Source: Tetrahymena thermophila SB210 (lineage: Eukaryota; Ciliophora; Oligohymenophorea; Hymenostomatida; Tetrahymenidae). Taken from it: a stretch of 64,000 nucleotides of DNA. The stretch lies in assembly GCF_000189635.1 (NCBI RefSeq), contig NW_002476417.1, positions 682,001 through 746,000 of the forward strand. The letters run 5' to 3'. The position numbers and the translations under genes are program-made. Below are positions 61,841-64,000 of the stretch, piece after piece. The notes under the pieces were generated by a model that worked only from the letters and a program-made list of their open reading frames with translations, had not been told where the DNA came from and searched no databases. How positions within the stretch are numbered: position 1 is the stretch's first letter; each line of letters begins with the position of its first letter.

Positions 61841-64000
61841 ATGAAAATAAATTTTATATGCCAATTAATACTATTAACTTCATCCTCAATAATATTTGGA
61901 GTTGTTCTCATTTTATATTTGTTTTATGACAATTTGTTTAACTCTCTTTTATAATGGTAAGCATTAAAATAAATTGTTTTCCATATTTATTAAATACCTA
62001 ATTTTTAGCATTAAACTATCTAAAAATTTAGGGAAACAGAGAGCAGAGCTTGGATAACAGCCACAGAGTAGCAGCGCTTGCATAATTCAGTTTACTCAAA
62101 TAAAATCATTTCTGAATAAAATACAAATAAAGTAATTTTATATCATAATTGATAATTAAATAAAGTAGTTCTCTAACAATTAAAACCTAAAAAAATCAAG
62201 CTTTATAGTCAAATGTATTACATGAAGCAGCTTATAAAGAAGTTCAAAGCCAAGAAATATTAAAGTATTTATTTTTTTTTATTCATTTTGATCTTAAAAG
62301 CATAAATGAATGAAATTATATAAAAGAATTTTAATATTTAAGCAAACTAGAAAGCAAGCAAGCAAGAAAGGATTAATTAATAACTTTTGTTTTTATAAAT
62401 AGTTATTAATCCTTGTCAAAAATTTAATAAGCTTAAAATCAAAATACTTGCAATATTTATTTTTTATAGAAAATTAGAAATCCAATTTTTTAATTTGCTC
62501 TTATTATGAATACAATCACAACTTGTGTGGAGAATAAGTTTATAAATAATAAAAAACCAATGAATTGTACGTTGATTTATATTTTGAAAGAAATAGAAAA
62601 TAATACAAATAGCTTGATACCTAGCAAAAAGAATTCTATGACATGGTATTGTTTATTATTAATATTCTTTTTTATGAATTTACTTATTTATTTATTAAAT
62701 TCTATATTCATTCTCATTTACTTATATACTTATTAAACTTTAATTAATTCTTTTATTTAATTACTTATTAACTTTTTTATTCATTCTTCATTCATTTCTT
62801 CAGCCATCCATCCATCCATCCATTTATTTATTTAATTTATAATTATTTTTGGTATTTATTTTTTAACTTAATTTAAAAAATAAATAAAAGAACCTTGATT
62901 TCTCATTTTTACCAAATGCAATATATAATGATGCTAAAAGAAATTCTCTTTTTAGTGTTAGTTTTATTTATAATGCTGATGATACTTCTTTGATGGCTGG
63001 TAGTCCTTCTTTGTAATTAATTGATTTCATTTATAAAATTAGAAAACAATTTAATAATTTACTAAAAGGATAGATAATTTCTCTGATGCTGAATATTAAA
63101 CTTGCAAAGGAAATAACTACCCAGAACCATACGATCCACGGTGTAGACCTTGGTATATATACTCTCTTTAGCATTTAGGTATTATATTATAGGAAAGATT
63201 AATTTTTAAATTATTAAACAAAAATAAGTTTGATTTTTTTCCAAATTTACAAATAAAACATCATTAGAAACTTTTAATTATTTTTAATTGGTTTATGATA
63301 GCAATTAATTATATAGAGAAATGAATTATTAATAGTTTTGATTATAAAAAACAAATAATTTAAAAATTATAGGTTATAATTTTTATAAGCCCTATGTTGA
63401 TGCAACGAATTTTAAAGTTATAATGACAGTTTCTTCTTAAGTTTAAGATTAGTAAGGAAAATTTATATCTATTTTAAGTATTGATTTTGGTATAGATAAT
63501 CTGATTAATAGTGTGTTCGCACAGTAAGATTAAACAAACTAATAGGCTTTTGATTAATATAATGTTCTTCTCCATGAAGATTAAACTACAGTATTTATTT
63601 ATTTACTTACTTTTGTTTTAGATAGTAATTGGCATATATTTTAATAGGTTTTTTATCATAAATTTTATGATAATAATTCTGGAGTTTTAAAATCATGGGG
63701 AGATATTGAATTCAGTGGGTTATTTAACTATACCAATGATGAAAAAATAAGCTTTTAAAAATAAGTAAATGATTCTATCTAATTTATGAAATCAGGTAAC
63801 TATTCAATTTAGGAATACTAAAATGTTCTACCTCTATTTTAATATTGGACCAGAAACGGACAAAAATAGTAATTAATTAATTTTTACTTGTTAATTCATA
63901 TTATGATTTAAAAATTATCAAGTGAATTCTTCATTAAAAAAATTAATTTCTTAAATAATTAGTGTGAGCTTAATATATCCAATAATAATGAACAATAACC
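61841..64000 (+). CDS. Cache-domain transmembrane receptor-like protein, paralogue F (3' part outside window)
   Basis: The ATG at 61841 begins MKINFICQLILLTSSSIIFGVV; exon 1 ends inside Trp of LQW, with an intron at 61957-62031. Then come WETESRAWITATEQQRLHNSVYSNKIISE, a long AT-rich intron region (about 62200-62930) holding a CCAT microsatellite, NADDTSLMAGSPS, PYDPRCRPWYIYSLQH, YKPYVDATNFKVIMTVSS, ILSIDFGIDNLINSVF, NVLLHEDQTTV and FYHKFYDNNSGVLKSWGDIEF. The window ends as coding resumes just before the expected second helix (SLIYPIIMNN). All Cache signature residues are kept. The cytoplasmic half must lie to the right. Confidence 0.78.
62803..62830. repeat. CCAT microsatellite inside an intron of paralogue F
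   Basis: Five tandem copies of CCAT followed by a TTTA tract. It lies in a non-coding stretch between the QQRLHN region and the Cache domain. Confidence 0.9.

Noticed and set aside
30273-64000. Array considered as a histidine-kinase or guanylate-cyclase receptor cluster
   Set aside because: No kinase, cyclase or receiver motifs are present in any complete copy; the tails show only TPR-like and vWA-like features.

Overview
The window is 64 kb of very AT-rich nuclear DNA from a ciliate, most probably the macronuclear genome of Tetrahymena or a close relative. TAA and TAG are read as glutamine throughout and TGA is the only stop. Conserved genes (clathrin heavy chain, ETF-beta, COQ4, protein kinases) translate cleanly only under that code. 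Introns are short, AT-rich and GT-AG. For five multi-exon or fused models I added up exon lengths and phases by hand and they close in frame: Sec7 1023 aa, clathrin 1717 aa, ETF-beta 253 aa, COQ4 273 aa, and the first four introns of the large surface protein. No tRNA, rRNA, CRISPR or intact transposon was seen.

Layout. 1-4880 (minus): a large secreted or cell-surface protein of unknown family, running off the left edge. 5217-5760 (minus): a relic of the N-terminal part of a paralogue of that gene, next to a TATG microsatellite. 6602-9857 (minus): a Sec7-domain (Arf-GEF-like) protein. 10201-11241 (minus): an ankyrin-repeat gene cut by an in-frame TGA. 12267-14288 and 15404-17353 (minus): two tandem paralogous kinases with DFN in place of DFG. 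18998-26054 (plus): clathrin heavy chain. 26667-27883 (minus): electron-transfer flavoprotein beta. 28507-29687 (plus): COQ4. The last two are divergently arranged, and both serve the mitochondrial ubiquinone pool.

30273 to the right edge (plus) is the most striking region: six tandem same-strand paralogues (A-F, the last cut by the edge). Each encodes a first membrane helix ending in Trp at a splice site, an extracellular double-Cache domain with a YDPRCRxWY signature and a downstream SIDF-type Asp, a second membrane helix followed by an HYAAV motif, and, in the complete copies, a long Gln/Asn-rich cytoplasmic tail with TPR-like helices and a C-terminal von Willebrand A-like fold. The Tyr, Arg-x-Trp-Tyr and Asp spacing matches the amino-acid-binding signature of dCache_1 sensors. 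My inference is a clustered, diversifying family of amino-acid (or amine) receptors with an unusual TPR/vWA output module and no kinase, cyclase or methyl-accepting domain.
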